Assembly: GCF_018616375.1 (NCBI RefSeq)
Contig: NZ_JAEQBB010000001.1
Span: 558,001-622,000, forward strand
Direction of reading: 5' to 3'
DNA: 64,000 bases
Source of the DNA: Exiguobacterium sp. J17977
GTDB taxonomy: Bacteria > Bacillota > Bacilli > Exiguobacteriales > Exiguobacteriaceae
Each line of letters opens with the position of its first letter. Position 1 is the stretch's first letter. Below the pieces are notes generated by a model. The model did not search any database and was not told the origin of the DNA. It worked only from the letters and a program-made list of their open reading frames with translations. Made by a program: the position numbers and the translations under genes. Shown in pieces: positions 15,913-25,687 of this stretch.

Positions 15913-18282
15913 GTGATTGATTTTGTGAAGCAATTGACCAATGATCAGGCACGACGATTGAAAACCTATAAGAAACAAGTCGAACGCATCAACGCGTACG
16001 AGGAGACGATGCAAGCGTTAGACGATGCAGCGCTTCGCCAGTACGCGCTCGAACTGAAACAGCGGCTCACGGACGGTGCGGACGTCCGCGCCATCACGGA
16101 AGAAGGGTTCGCCCTCGTTCGCGAGGCATCCGTCCGGACGATCGGGCTCCGTCATTATGACGTCCAGCTCATCGGCGGCCTCGCCCTGCTCGAAGGGAAC
16201 ATCGCCGAGATGCCGACCGGGGAAGGGAAGACGCTCGTCGCGGCATTGCCGGCGTTCGTCAAAGCACTCGAAGGGAAGGGCGTCCACGTCATCACGGTGA
16301 ACGATTATTTGGCGCAACGTGACGCCGAGCAGATCGGGAAGATTCATACGTTCCTCGGGCTCACGGTCGGGTTGAACGTGCCGGAAATGGAGCTCGCTGA
16401 CAAACAAGCGGCGTATGCGGCCGACATTACATACGGGGTCGGGACCGAGTTCGGGTTTGACTATCTGCGGGACCACTTGGTCGGCTCACCGCAAGAACGC
16501 GTGCAACGTCCGTTCCATTTCGCCTTGCTCGATGAAGTCGACAGCGTCTTGATTGACGAGGCGAAGACACCGCTCATCATCGCCCAGAAGGACGAGTCGC
16601 ACGTCCGCCTGAAGCGGCTCGCCCAAACCGTGTTCGGTCAATTGACGGAAGACGACTATACGGTCGACCTCGAGGCGCGCGCCGTCATGTTCTCGGACAA
16701 GGGTATCGAGAAGATTGAAGCGTTGTTCTCGGTCGACAACTTGTTCTCTGCCGAGCACCACGTCCTCTATCACTACATGATGCAGGCGCTCCGGGCGAAC
16801 GTATTGTTCGAGCGAGACGTCGACTATATCGTCCAAGAAGGCAAAATCGAGTTAATCGACTTGTTCACGGGCCGGGTCATGGAAGGGCGTAGCCTGTCGG
16901 AAGGCCTCCATCAGGCGCTCGAGGCGAAAGAACAGCTCGACATCACCGAAGAGAACAAGACGACGGCCGAGATCACGATTCAACACTACTTCCGGATGTA
17001 CCCGCTCCTCGGTGGCATGACCGGGACAGCCCAGACGTCACGCGAAGAGTTCATGAAGACGTATCAAATGGACGTCGTCCAAGTGCCGACGAACCGGCCG
17101 CGTCTGCGGGAAGATTTGCCGGACCGCGTCTTTGACACGATTGTCCACAAGTATGCGGCGGTCGGACAAGAAGTGGCGGCCATCCACGCGACGGGACAAC
17201 CGATTTTGATTGGGACGACCTCAATCGCTCAATCCGAAGCGGTGAGCGAACAGCTCGAGCGACAAGGCATCAAGCATGAACTGTTGAATGCGAAGACGGT
17301 CGCCCAAGAGGCCGAGATTATCGCCGAGGCGGGACGGCTCGGACACGTGACGATTGCGACGAACATGGCCGGACGCGGGACCGACATCGTCTTAGACGAG
17401 ACGGCGCGCGAACGCGGCGGCTTGTATGTCATCGGAACGGAACGACACGAGTCGCTCCGCGTCGACAATCAGCTGCGCGGACGGTCGGGACGCCAAGGCG
17501 ACCCGGGCATGTCACGTTTCTTCGTCTCACTCGAGGACGACCTCGTCAAACGGTATGCCGCCGAGCGGTTGAAACGTGTCGAACACAAACTGAAGCCAGA
17601 CGAACATGGAGAGATTCGCCATAAGGAAGCCGGCGACATCATTGAATACGCCCAGACGACGATCGAAGGCGTCGGCGTCTCGGTCCGCGACTACATGTTC
17701 AAGCTCGACGACGTTTTGAACGAACAACGTCGCATCATCTACTCGATTCGCGACGAGGCGGTCGACGCCAACGCGACGGCCATCATGAACAACGTGCTCG
17801 CGATGATGCGCCTCGCGCTCGAAGAGACGCTCGACCGTCATATCGACGCGGAGCTCGTCCCGGAAGAGTGGGCGAAAGACGCGCTCATCGAGGACTATAT
17901 GTATTTGACGCAACAGGCGCCGACGTGGGACGACGAGGTCGGGGACAAAGACGAGTTGAAACGAGCGTTCGCACCATGGATTGACGGCATCGTCGAGACG
18001 GCGAAGCAGCGCATCGAGGGCTATCCGGAAGTCATCGCCTTCGCGCGGCAACAACTGCTCAGCCATCTCGATATCCGCTGGACGAATCATCTGACGACAA
18101 TGAACGCCTTGAAAGAAGGCATCGGGCTCCGCAGCTACGGCCAGGAAGACCCGAGCCGTCAGTTCGGCAAAGAAGGGCTCGAGATTTTCCAAGAGACGTA
18201 TCTCGATATCGCCCGCGACGTGACGATTCAGCTGTGCCAGTTAGACCTATACTTTGCGCAACGGGAAGAGGAGGGGCTGTGA
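15913..18282 (+). CDS. secA2: Accessory secretion ATPase SecA2
   Basis: The 789-residue protein has Walker A MPTGEGKTL, Walker B LLDEVDSVLIDEAKTP, GTTSIAQSEAVSEQL and NMAGRGTDIVLDE, all SecA signatures. It ends without the Cys-rich zinc motif and linker found in housekeeping SecA, and the downstream gene is slaP, so it is the accessory paralogue. It drives export of a subset of proteins, S-layer proteins in B. anthracis. GTG 15913 is chosen because GATGGAGG precedes it by seven bases. A TATAAT stands at 15860-15865. It is followed by slaP with 1 bp between. Confidence 0.9.
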   Translation: MIDFVKQLTNDQARRLKTYKKQVERINAYEETMQALDDAALRQYALELKQRLTDGADVRAITEEGFALVREASVRTIGLRHYDVQLIGGLALLEGNIAEMPTGEGKTLVAALPAFVKALEGKGVHVITVNDYLAQRDAEQIGKIHTFLGLTVGLNVPEMELADKQAAYAADITYGVGTEFGFDYLRDHLVGSPQERVQRPFHFALLDEVDSVLIDEAKTPLIIAQKDESHVRLKRLAQTVFGQLTEDDYTVDLEARAVMFSDKGIEKIEALFSVDNLFSAEHHVLYHYMMQALRANVLFERDVDYIVQEGKIELIDLFTGRVMEGRSLSEGLHQALEAKEQLDITEENKTTAEITIQHYFRMYPLLGGMTGTAQTSREEFMKTYQMDVVQVPTNRPRLREDLPDRVFDTIVHKYAAVGQEVAAIHATGQPILIGTTSIAQSEAVSEQLERQGIKHELLNAKTVAQEAEIIAEAGRLGHVTIATNMAGRGTDIVLDETARERGGLYVIGTERHESLRVDNQLRGRSGRQGDPGMSRFFVSLEDDLVKRYAAERLKRVEHKLKPDEHGEIRHKEAGDIIEYAQTTIEGVGVSVRDYMFKLDDVLNEQRRIIYSIRDEAVDANATAIMNNVLAMMRLALEETLDRHIDAELVPEEWAKDALIEDYMYLTQQAPTWDDEVGDKDELKRAFAPWIDGIVETAKQRIEGYPEVIAFARQQLLSHLDIRWTNHLTTMNALKEGIGLRSYGQEDPSRQFGKEGLEIFQETYLDIARDVTIQLCQLDLYFAQREEEGL

Positions 18283-18283
18283 C

Positions 18284-19105
18284 ATGTTCGGACTGTTGAA
18301 ACGAAAGAAAGTCGAGACGATCATCCGCCAAGACGACGAGCGGACGCTCCGCCTCGTGTTCGATGAAGGGATGGACATCTCGAAAGAAGATGAGTACGTG
18401 TTCCGTTATCATGCGACAACGTTGCCACCGCTCGCGGACAACCAGTTGTCGATCGAACTGCTCAGTGCGACGAAGAACCCGGGCGGTCTGTCCGTGGTCG
18501 CCTTGTTCCGCAACACGGTCGCGACCGTGTTCTCGCTCGACGAGATTCCCGTGCTCTTGTTGAACGAACGGCGTGAACCGCTCGGCCAGAAGATGCTAAG
18601 CCGGATGGACTTGCCGTCGTTCGAGGCGATGACGAGCAAGCCCGTCTACCTCGACTTTTTCGAAGAGGAACTGTTCACCGATGTCGACGACCTCGATACC
18701 GAGTCGATTCAGCTCGCCTTCCAAATGAACCCGACGGCGCCGCTCCAAGATGTGACCGACGCCGAACGGGATGCGTTCCCGGACGTGGCATGGCATCGCC
18801 TGAAACGGATGAATATCCTCAGCCGCCCGGTCGCCGAAGGCCAGTTCGACTTGCTGCTCGTCCATCTCGACGTGACCGACACGGAGATCGGCGCCTCGCT
18901 TCTTGTCCGGAACGGCTATGCCGAGCAAGCGCTCCAAATCCCGCGTCTTCCGCTCGAGTTGATGCAGCGAGACGAGGTCATCGGCCGAGCCGATGCCGTG
19001 CTCGCCGAACCGATTTTACCGAAACATGACTATCCGCTCCACGTCCGCTTCCCACGGCCGGAAGGCGAGAGCGACGGAACGATCTCGATTCGCATCCGTT
19101 CGTGA
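18284..19105 (+). CDS. slaP: Accessory Sec system S-layer assembly protein SlaP
   Basis: The protein has 273 residues. The N-terminus MFGLLKRKKVETI and the two beta-rich SLAP-type halves (LRLVFDEGMDI to ALFRNT, and FDLLLVHLDVTDTEIG to PLHVRFPRPE) match the S-layer assembly protein encoded beside secA2 in B. anthracis. It is cytoplasmic and works with SecA2. ATG 18284 follows GAGGAGGGG and comes 1 bp after the secA2 stop, so translation is probably coupled. Its presence predicts that this organism exports S-layer or similar surface proteins, none of which with SLH domains is in the window. Confidence 0.85.
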   Translation: MFGLLKRKKVETIIRQDDERTLRLVFDEGMDISKEDEYVFRYHATTLPPLADNQLSIELLSATKNPGGLSVVALFRNTVATVFSLDEIPVLLLNERREPLGQKMLSRMDLPSFEAMTSKPVYLDFFEEELFTDVDDLDTESIQLAFQMNPTAPLQDVTDAERDAFPDVAWHRLKRMNILSRPVAEGQFDLLLVHLDVTDTEIGASLLVRNGYAEQALQIPRLPLELMQRDEVIGRADAVLAEPILPKHDYPLHVRFPRPEGESDGTISIRIRS

Positions 19106-19112
19106 CGATATG

Positions 19113-19146
19113 ACCATCCCTGATACGCGTCGGGGATGGTTTTTTT
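19113..19146 (+). terminator. Terminator of the secA2-slaP operon
   Basis: ACCATCCC pairs with GGGATGGT around a 12-base loop, and seven Ts follow. Confidence 0.85.
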
Positions 19147-19397
19147 AGGTCTAACGGACTGCTCGTGCGAGGTCTAGCCTCTGAACAAGTTCGGTCGAAA
19201 AATCGCTTAACGCGAAGTCGTCTGTTCGGTCTAATCATACGGATTCGGACCTTTTCCATGTTCTCGGAAAGTCGTCTAGGACCAGACCTTTCTTTACCAA
19301 TTTTTTAAGGAAATAGGACATAGGCTTCATTAAAATGGAGAGGCCGCTATGGTATATTTAGTCCGCAATGCACACCACATGAATGGGGAGAAAAATC

Positions 19398-22154
19398 ATG
19401 TCTAAATTTACGAAGATGGCCATTGCTACGTCGCTCATCGTCCCAACACTCATCCCGCTCCAACACGCGGCAGCGGAAGACGAGGACGTCGTCAAACTGC
19501 GCTTCTTGGAGACGACCGACCTACATACAAACATCACGAACTACGATTACTTTCAGGACAAAATCGATAACACGATCGGGTTGACGAAAGTCGCGACGTT
19601 GATTCAGCAACATCGCATGGACGCCGGCAAACCGAACACGTTCCTGTTCGATAACGGGGATACGCTTCAAGGGACGCCGTTCGGGGATTACGTCCGCGAA
19701 CAGCATCAGAAAGCACCAGGCGCGTTCGAGCATCCGATGTATGAAGCGATGTCGGCACTCGATTTCGATGCGGTCACACTCGGGAACCACGAGTTCAACT
19801 TTGGGCTCCAGTTCTTGTATGACGCGATGCAAGGGTCGAAAGGCAAGCTTCGCTTCGTCAACTCGAACGTGAAGGACTTGTCGGGTGAGCCAATCGTCTC
19901 GAAATATAACGAGGACGGACAAGAAGTCCAAATCATCGAACGCCAAGTCGTCGACGGGGACGGCGAGACACATACGATTAAAGTCGGTGTGTTCGGGGTC
20001 GTGCCGCCGAAAATCATGTCGTGGGACTCAGGGAACCTCCAAGGCAAGGTGACGGCAGATGATATGGTACCGGCAGCAAAAGCGGCCGTCGCCAAATTGA
20101 AAGAGCAAGGCGCAGACGTCGTCGTCGCGCTCGCGCACTCAGGTATCGGGGAAAGTGCGACACTCGCGGATGAGCAATCAGACGGGGAAGAGAACGTCGG
20201 CTACACGCTCACGAAAATCGAAGGGCTCGACATGGTCATGACAGGTCACCAGCACGGTCGTTTCCCTGACGCGAAAGGGATGTTCACCACGTTCCCGAAC
20301 GTGAACATGGAGAAAGGCACGATCAACGGCAAGCCGGTCGTCATGGCGAACAACCAAGGGAAAGACCTCGGTGTCATCGACCTCGACCTCGAGCTCGTCG
20401 ATGGCAAATGGCAAGTGCTCGATGCGAACGCGAAACTCGATACGGTCACGGCGGACACACCGGTCGACCCGACAATCGCCTCGCTCATCGATGCGGACCA
20501 TAAAGCGACGATTGAATACATCAACCGTCCGGTCGGTGAGATTCAAGACGACATCCAAAGCTACTTCGCGCTCGTCCGTGACGACGCGTCGGTCCAGTTC
20601 GTGACGAACGCACAGAAATGGTACGTCGAGAAAGAACTCGCGACGAACCCGGAGCTCGCGGCATATAAGGAGCTCCCGCTCCTCTCGGCCGGGGCTCCGT
20701 TCAAAGCCGGGAACCGTAACTTGACGGACGCCAGCTATTACACGAACATCCCGAAAGGCTCAATCGCATTGAAGAACGTGGCCGACCTGTACGTCTTCCC
20801 GAACACGCTCGAAGTCGTCAAAGTGACGGGTGCGGACGTGATGGATTGGCTCGAGATGTCAGCCGGGGCGTACAAACAAGTCTCGGACACGAACGATGAG
20901 TTGCTCAACTTGGAGTTCCGCAGCTACAACTTCGATATCCTCGACGGCCTCACGTATGAGATTGACGTGACCGGTCCTGCCAAGTTCGATGCAGGCGGGA
21001 AACTGATTGAGGCAAACAAAGATGCAAACCGCATCAAGAACGTGAAGTATAACGGCAAGCCAATCACGCTCGATCAAGAGTTCCTCGTCGCGACGAACAA
21101 CTACCGCGCCGGCTCGACATCGTTCCCAGGACTCGGTGGCGGGAAGAACATCGTCTATCGTTCGGCGTATGAGACACGGAACGTCATTTCGGACTATATC
21201 GTCTCAGGCAAGCTCGAATACAAAGCGGACGACAACTGGAAGATCGTCGCCGACGCGAAGCGGGCAGCCAAGTTCGAGACGGCCGACGCCGGCAAACAGT
21301 ATGTCGACTTGTATGAAGGTATCGAAGCGACCGAGACGACACGTCCGGACGCAGCGGATCGTCTGTTCCGCACGTACACGATCGAACTCGATCAAGTAGT
21401 TGAGGAAGAGGAAGTTGTGCTCACGCTTACAGTGAATACAATCAAGCCAGGCGCGAAAGCCGTGACGGGTACGACGACACCGAACGCGAACGTCACGTTG
21501 AAAGACGGCGCGAAAGTGCTCGCGACAGCGAAAGCGGACGAAGCCGGGAAGTACACACTCGTGACGAAACCGCTCAAACTTCGTCAATCACTCACCATCG
21601 TCTCTGAACTCGATGGCGCGACCGTGACAGAAACGAAAGTTGTTGGAGCTGGCTTCGTCGGCACGCCGGTGCTCGCCTCGAAGTTGACGTACGCCAACAC
21701 GAACGTCATTTCAGGAAAAGCGACACCGGAGACAAAGTTGACGCTCAAGCGTGACAGCAAGACGATCGCCTATGCGACGGCTGACAAGAACGGATCGTTC
21801 GAATTCACGAAACGGGCCGGCTTCATCTATGGCGACTATGAAGTGATTGCCAAAGACGTGACGGGAACGGTCGTCAAAGCGAAGGCGTTCACGCTCAAGA
21901 AAACGACCATCGCGACACCGAAGAACACGAAAGGCGTGAAAGCCGGCACGAAGGCGCTCATCGGGACAACGACACCGGGAGCCCTCGTCGTCTTGAAAGA
22001 CGCGAAAGGCAAACAAGTCGCCAAAGTGAAAGCGAGCTGGGCCGGTACGTATACATTCACATTCAAAAAAGGTCTCGCCAAAGGTAGCTACGCGGTCATC
22101 GCGAGCGACTACACTGGCGCAGGGGCGAAGCAAGCGAAGTTCGCCTTGAAATAA
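19398..22154 (+). CDS. Secreted 5'-nucleotidase / 2',3'-cyclic phosphodiesterase with C-terminal Ig-like repeats
   Basis: The protein has 918 residues. A signal peptide (to about HAAAEDE, residue 25) is followed by a metallophosphatase domain (FLETTDLHTN, NGDTLQGT, TLGNHEFNFG, ALAHSGIG, TGHQHGRFP). Then comes a 5'-nucleotidase C-terminal domain (to about residue 600). The last 250 residues hold three similar beta repeats (GTTTPNANVTLKDGAK, SGKATPETKLTLKRD, GTTTPGALVVLKDAKG) of bacterial Ig type. It likely releases nucleosides and phosphate outside the cell. There is no LPXTG or SLH anchor. Its place after secA2-slaP makes it a possible SecA2 substrate (inference). ATG 19398 follows GGGGAG. 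Confidence 0.85.
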   Translation: MSKFTKMAIATSLIVPTLIPLQHAAAEDEDVVKLRFLETTDLHTNITNYDYFQDKIDNTIGLTKVATLIQQHRMDAGKPNTFLFDNGDTLQGTPFGDYVREQHQKAPGAFEHPMYEAMSALDFDAVTLGNHEFNFGLQFLYDAMQGSKGKLRFVNSNVKDLSGEPIVSKYNEDGQEVQIIERQVVDGDGETHTIKVGVFGVVPPKIMSWDSGNLQGKVTADDMVPAAKAAVAKLKEQGADVVVALAHSGIGESATLADEQSDGEENVGYTLTKIEGLDMVMTGHQHGRFPDAKGMFTTFPNVNMEKGTINGKPVVMANNQGKDLGVIDLDLELVDGKWQVLDANAKLDTVTADTPVDPTIASLIDADHKATIEYINRPVGEIQDDIQSYFALVRDDASVQFVTNAQKWYVEKELATNPELAAYKELPLLSAGAPFKAGNRNLTDASYYTNIPKGSIALKNVADLYVFPNTLEVVKVTGADVMDWLEMSAGAYKQVSDTNDELLNLEFRSYNFDILDGLTYEIDVTGPAKFDAGGKLIEANKDANRIKNVKYNGKPITLDQEFLVATNNYRAGSTSFPGLGGGKNIVYRSAYETRNVISDYIVSGKLEYKADDNWKIVADAKRAAKFETADAGKQYVDLYEGIEATETTRPDAADRLFRTYTIELDQVVEEEEVVLTLTVNTIKPGAKAVTGTTTPNANVTLKDGAKVLATAKADEAGKYTLVTKPLKLRQSLTIVSELDGATVTETKVVGAGFVGTPVLASKLTYANTNVISGKATPETKLTLKRDSKTIAYATADKNGSFEFTKRAGFIYGDYEVIAKDVTGTVVKAKAFTLKKTTIATPKNTKGVKAGTKALIGTTTPGALVVLKDAKGKQVAKVKASWAGTYTFTFKKGLAKGSYAVIASDYTGAGAKQAKFALK

Positions 22155-22166
22155 GCGATGCAACCG

Positions 22167-22196
22167 AGACGGCGCCCCATATGGGCGCCGTTTTTT
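22167..22196 (+). terminator. Terminator of the nucleotidase gene
   Basis: ACGGCGCCC pairs with GGGCGCCGT around ATAT, followed by TTTTTT. Confidence 0.9.
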
Positions 22197-22234
22197 CGTG
22201 CTCGAAAAAGTGTCAAAAAAGTGAACGAAACCCC

Positions 22235-22283
22235 TTACAAAATTTTGGGAACTGCTGTATAATCAGTCACGTAAGCGTTTACA
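22235..22283 (+). promoter_or_regulatory. cstA promoter with overlapping CcpA (cre) site
   Basis: TTACAA (22235-22240) and TATAAT (22258-22263) are 17 bp apart. CGTAAGCGTTTACA at 22270-22283, at about +1 to +14, matches the cre consensus TGWAANCGNTNWCA except for the first base. This position blocks transcription when CcpA binds, so the gene should be repressed by preferred sugars. Confidence 0.75.
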
Positions 22284-22364
22284 TTATACGTGTAAAACAA
22301 CGGGATTCATTTTTTTCGGGGCCGACGGGGATTGGCTACATATGCACAAAAGGGGACAGCACAC

Positions 22365-23807
22365 ATGATTACATTCTTTATTGCCTTGGCGATTTTATTC
22401 GTCGGGTACAAAGTGTACGGCAGCTACGTCGAGAAGACGTTCGGCATCAAGGAAGAACGGACGACGCCTGCCTATGCATCACAGGACGGCATCGATTACG
22501 TGCCGATGGGGAAAAAACGGAACTCGATGATTCAACTGTTGAACATCGCCGGTGTCGGACCGATTTTCGGACCGATCATGGGGGCGCTCTACGGACCGGT
22601 CGCGTTCCTCTGGATCGTCTTCGGGTCAATCTTCGCTGGAGCGGTACACGACTATTTGACGGGGATGATCTCGCTTCGCAACAACGGGGCGCACTTGCCG
22701 CAACTCGCTGAGAAGTTTCTCGGCCGCTCGCTCCGCCACGTCGTCAACGGGTTCGCACTCTTACTCTTGCTCTTGGTCGGGACGGTATTCGTCACGTCAC
22801 CGAGTAACATGATCAACAACTTGTTCGACGGCAACGCGACGACGCTCACGATCGTCATCTTCGCCGTGTTCGCGTATTACATCTTGGCGACGCTGCTTCC
22901 GGTCGACAAAATCATCGGGCGCATCTATCCGTTCTTCGGGGCACTCCTCATGATCAGTGCCGTCGGGATCGCCGTCAGCCTGTTCGCACAAGGTTACAAG
23001 ATTCCAGAGATGACACTCACAAACATGCATCCGGACGGCTTGCCGATTTGGCCGCTCCTCTTCTTCACCATTTCATGTGGGGCGTTGTCTGGGTTCCACG
23101 CCACACAGTCGCCAATCATCTCGCGGACGACGATGAAAGAAAGCAACGGCCGTGAAATCTTCTACGGCATGATGATCGTCGAAGCGGTCATCGCCATGAT
23201 TTGGGCGGGGGCAGCCATGGCCATCTTTGAGCCAGGCGAATTGCTCGGATTGATTCAAACGGGTACACCGGCACTCGTCGTTCAAGAAGTGGCGACGCTC
23301 ATGCTTGGCAGTATCGGCGGTACACTCGCCATTCTCGGCGTCATCGTCTTGCCGATCACGTCAGGCGACACGGCGTTCCGTAGCGCGCGGATGATTATTG
23401 CCGACTACATGAGCATCGCGCAGAAGAAATTCTCGTCACGCCTTTGGATTGCACTTCCGTTGTTCGCAATCTCATACGTGCTCACGAACATGGACTTCCA
23501 GATGCTCTGGCAATACTTCAACTGGGCCAACCAGACGACGGCGGTCATCGCCTTGTTCGTCGGGGCGATGTACTTGTACATCAAAGGGCGCAACCACTAT
23601 ATCGCGCTCATCCCAGGGACGTTCATGTTGTACGCCGTATGGTTCTACATTTTGACGGCACCAATCGGCTTTAAGATGAACGGGGTCATCCCGTACGTCA
23701 TCGCTACAATTGGTACGGTCACGTTACTCGTCTTGTTCCACATGCGCGCCAAAGCGATGCGGGCACAAAATATGGAATGTGACGTTCCAGTGAAGGAAGT
23801 CGCATAA
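22365..23807 (+). CDS. cstA: CstA family pyruvate/peptide transporter
   Basis: The 480-residue membrane protein has CstA-family features: FVGYKVYGSYVEK, DGIDYVPM, LNIAGVGPIFGPIMGALYGP, SGFHATQSPIISRT and SGDTAFRSARMI. About 14 membrane segments are expected. It is the shorter type found in Firmicutes. CstA-type proteins import pyruvate or peptides during carbon limitation. The cre site at its promoter fits release from catabolite repression. ATG 22365 follows AAAGGGGACAG. The 80-base leader also has an inverted repeat TTTACA/TGTAAA at 22278-22296. Confidence 0.9.
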   Translation: MITFFIALAILFVGYKVYGSYVEKTFGIKEERTTPAYASQDGIDYVPMGKKRNSMIQLLNIAGVGPIFGPIMGALYGPVAFLWIVFGSIFAGAVHDYLTGMISLRNNGAHLPQLAEKFLGRSLRHVVNGFALLLLLLVGTVFVTSPSNMINNLFDGNATTLTIVIFAVFAYYILATLLPVDKIIGRIYPFFGALLMISAVGIAVSLFAQGYKIPEMTLTNMHPDGLPIWPLLFFTISCGALSGFHATQSPIISRTTMKESNGREIFYGMMIVEAVIAMIWAGAAMAIFEPGELLGLIQTGTPALVVQEVATLMLGSIGGTLAILGVIVLPITSGDTAFRSARMIIADYMSIAQKKFSSRLWIALPLFAISYVLTNMDFQMLWQYFNWANQTTAVIALFVGAMYLYIKGRNHYIALIPGTFMLYAVWFYILTAPIGFKMNGVIPYVIATIGTVTLLVLFHMRAKAMRAQNMECDVPVKEVA

Positions 23808-23813
23808 TGCACA

Positions 23814-23842
23814 GACATGGGTCGCTTCGGCCCATGTTTTTG
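23814..23842 (+). terminator. Terminator of cstA
   Basis: ACATGGG pairs with CCCATGT around a 9-base loop, with a T-run after. Confidence 0.8.
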
Positions 23843-23902
23843 TTTGCGTTGAAACCGGGAAATGACCATACTAGAGGAATAAATAGGGAAGGCGGGACGT
23901 GA

Positions 23903-24574
23903 ATGGATCAAGAGAAGTTAAAAGACATGCTCCATGCGGATACGCTTGGAGAAGAGATTGCGAGCGCCATCACCCATGGGCTTGGCATCATCTTCAGCAT
24001 CGTCGCGCTCGTACTGCTTGTCATGACGGCAACGGAGACGGGCAGCACCGGCAACGTCATCGCGGTGAGCGTGTTCGGGGCATCAATGATTTTACTGTAC
24101 CTGTTCTCGACACTCATGCATGCGATTCCTCATCCGCGGGCGAAGCGTGTACTGCAAGTGTTCGATCACGCCGGGATTTACTTACTCATTGCCGGGAGTT
24201 ATACGCCGTTCGCGCTCGTGTCGCTTAAAGGGACGCTCGGTTGGACGTTGTTCGGGATTGTCTGGGGCGTCGCGATATTAGGGATCGTCTGGAAACTGTT
24301 CTCGACGGGGAAATATATGTGGGTGTCGAACGTGACGTATCTCGGCCTCGGTTGGATTTGTCTCATCGCCATCCGCCCCCTGTACGAGTCGCTCGGTCAT
24401 AACGGTTTCATGTTGCTCTTGGCCGGCGGGATCGCCTATTCGGTCGGGATCATCTTCTACGTATGGCAGAAGCTGCCGTTCAACCATGCGATTTGGCACC
24501 TGTTCGTTCTAGCGGGAAGCGTGTTCGTTTTCCTCAGTATCTTGCTTTACGTGGCGCCGAATACGGGCCTTTGA
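23903..24574 (+). CDS. Hemolysin III / YqfA family membrane protein
   Basis: The 223-residue protein has seven hydrophobic helices and PAQR-type residues: EEIASAITHGLG near the N-terminus, LFSTLMHAIPHPRAKRVLQVFDHAGIYLLIAGSYTP in segments, and a final NHAIWHLFVLAGS. The conserved Ser, His and Asp pattern of the hemolysin III family is present. In bacteria these proteins affect membrane lipid homeostasis, and true hemolysis is doubtful. ATG 23903 follows GGCGGGACG. It is monocistronic with its own terminator. Confidence 0.85.
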   Translation: MDQEKLKDMLHADTLGEEIASAITHGLGIIFSIVALVLLVMTATETGSTGNVIAVSVFGASMILLYLFSTLMHAIPHPRAKRVLQVFDHAGIYLLIAGSYTPFALVSLKGTLGWTLFGIVWGVAILGIVWKLFSTGKYMWVSNVTYLGLGWICLIAIRPLYESLGHNGFMLLLAGGIAYSVGIIFYVWQKLPFNHAIWHLFVLAGSVFVFLSILLYVAPNTGL

Positions 24575-24577
24575 AAC

Positions 24578-24607
24578 GGACGTCCTGCGGGGCGTCTGTT
24601 TTTTCTG
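24578..24607 (+). terminator. Terminator of the hemolysin III family gene
   Basis: GGACGTCC pairs with GGGGCGTC-type bases with wobbles around a 3-base loop, followed by TTTTTT. Confidence 0.65.
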
Positions 24608-24731
24608 AATAGAGGGAAATGAAATCCTGAAACCGATTACAAAATTACAGACGAATTGACGTTTGTATGTCATAATAATTTCAGACATCGTCATAGAGAT
24701 AGATGGGTGGAAACGTAAGGGGGAAAATCAG

Positions 24732-25649
24732 ATGGAAAAAGTGTTGCGCGATGGATTTATCTATATGTCTCAAAACAAAACACTCAACAGTTTGGCTAAA
24801 AAATACGGGCTTCGGTTCGGGGCTTCGCGCTTTGTGGCGGGGGAAGATTTTAAGACGTCGGTACCGACGATTCGCGAGTTGAACGCGAAAGGGTTATCGG
24901 TCACGGTCGACCATCTAGGAGAGTTCATCACGACGGTCGCAGAAGCGAACGAGAACCGCGATGAAATCATCCGGGCGATTGAAATCATGGCAGAAGAGAA
25001 GCTCGACGCCTATATGTCACTCAAACTGACGTCACTCGGATTCGACATCTCGGATGATTTGATTGAAGACAACATGCGTCAAATCTTGACAGCGGCTCAA
25101 GCGGTCGGTGTGTTCGTCGCCATCGATATGGAAGACGAGACGCGCTGCGAGAAGACGCTCGACTTGTTCAAGAAGTTGAAAGCCGACTTTGACGGACTCG
25201 GGACGGTCATCCAGTCGTACTTGTACCGCTCGGAAGATGACATCAATCATCTCGCACCGCTCAAGCCGAACCTTCGTATCGTCAAAGGGGCATATAAAGA
25301 GCCGGCGACGGTCGCATTCCCCGAAAAGGAAGACGTCGACCACAACTACTTGAAGCTCGTCAAACTCCATCTTGCGAACGGGAACTACGCCTCTATCGCG
25401 ACACATGACGACCATATGATCGATGCAATCATCGAGCATGTGAAACTGAACAACATCCCACTCGACCAGTTCGAGTTCCAAATGCTGTACGGCATCCGGG
25501 TCGAGCGTCAACTCGAGCTCGTCCGCCAAGGTTACAAAGTCCGCGTCTACGTGCCATACGGCCGTGACTGGTACGGTTACTTTATGCGCCGCCTTGCGGA
25601 ACGTCCGGCGAACGTCGCGTTCGTGTTAAAAGGAATGGTCAAGAAATGA
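24732..25649 (+). CDS. Proline dehydrogenase
   Basis: The protein has 305 residues, the usual length of the monofunctional Firmicutes enzyme. The barrel shows SVTVDHLGEF, LKLTSLG, DMED, TVIQSYLYR, RIVKGAYKEP, IATHDD, FQMLYGIR and the FAD/substrate signature YVPYGRDWYGYFMRRLAERPAN. It oxidises proline to pyrroline-5-carboxylate with FAD at the membrane. The partner pyrroline-5-carboxylate dehydrogenase is not adjacent. ATG 24732 follows AAGGGGGAAAA. TTGACG at 24656 is a possible -35. Confidence 0.92.
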   Translation: MEKVLRDGFIYMSQNKTLNSLAKKYGLRFGASRFVAGEDFKTSVPTIRELNAKGLSVTVDHLGEFITTVAEANENRDEIIRAIEIMAEEKLDAYMSLKLTSLGFDISDDLIEDNMRQILTAAQAVGVFVAIDMEDETRCEKTLDLFKKLKADFDGLGTVIQSYLYRSEDDINHLAPLKPNLRIVKGAYKEPATVAFPEKEDVDHNYLKLVKLHLANGNYASIATHDDHMIDAIIEHVKLNNIPLDQFEFQMLYGIRVERQLELVRQGYKVRVYVPYGRDWYGYFMRRLAERPANVAFVLKGMVKK

Positions 25650-25652
25650 AAC

Positions 25653-25687
25653 AAGCACACGAGTTCAATGTGAACTCGTGTGCTTTT
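25653..25687. terminator. Bidirectional terminator overlapping the end of the YcxB-like gene
   Basis: AAGCACACGAGTTCA (25653-25667) pairs with TGAACTCGTGTGCTT (25671-25685), and T-runs follow on both strands. The right arm encodes the last codons of the minus-strand gene. Confidence 0.85.

Noticed and set aside
21430-22150. SLH surface-anchoring domains at the end of the nucleotidase
   Set aside because: The repeats have the Ig-type pattern (G-x-T-T-P and V-x-L-K-D), not SLH motifs.
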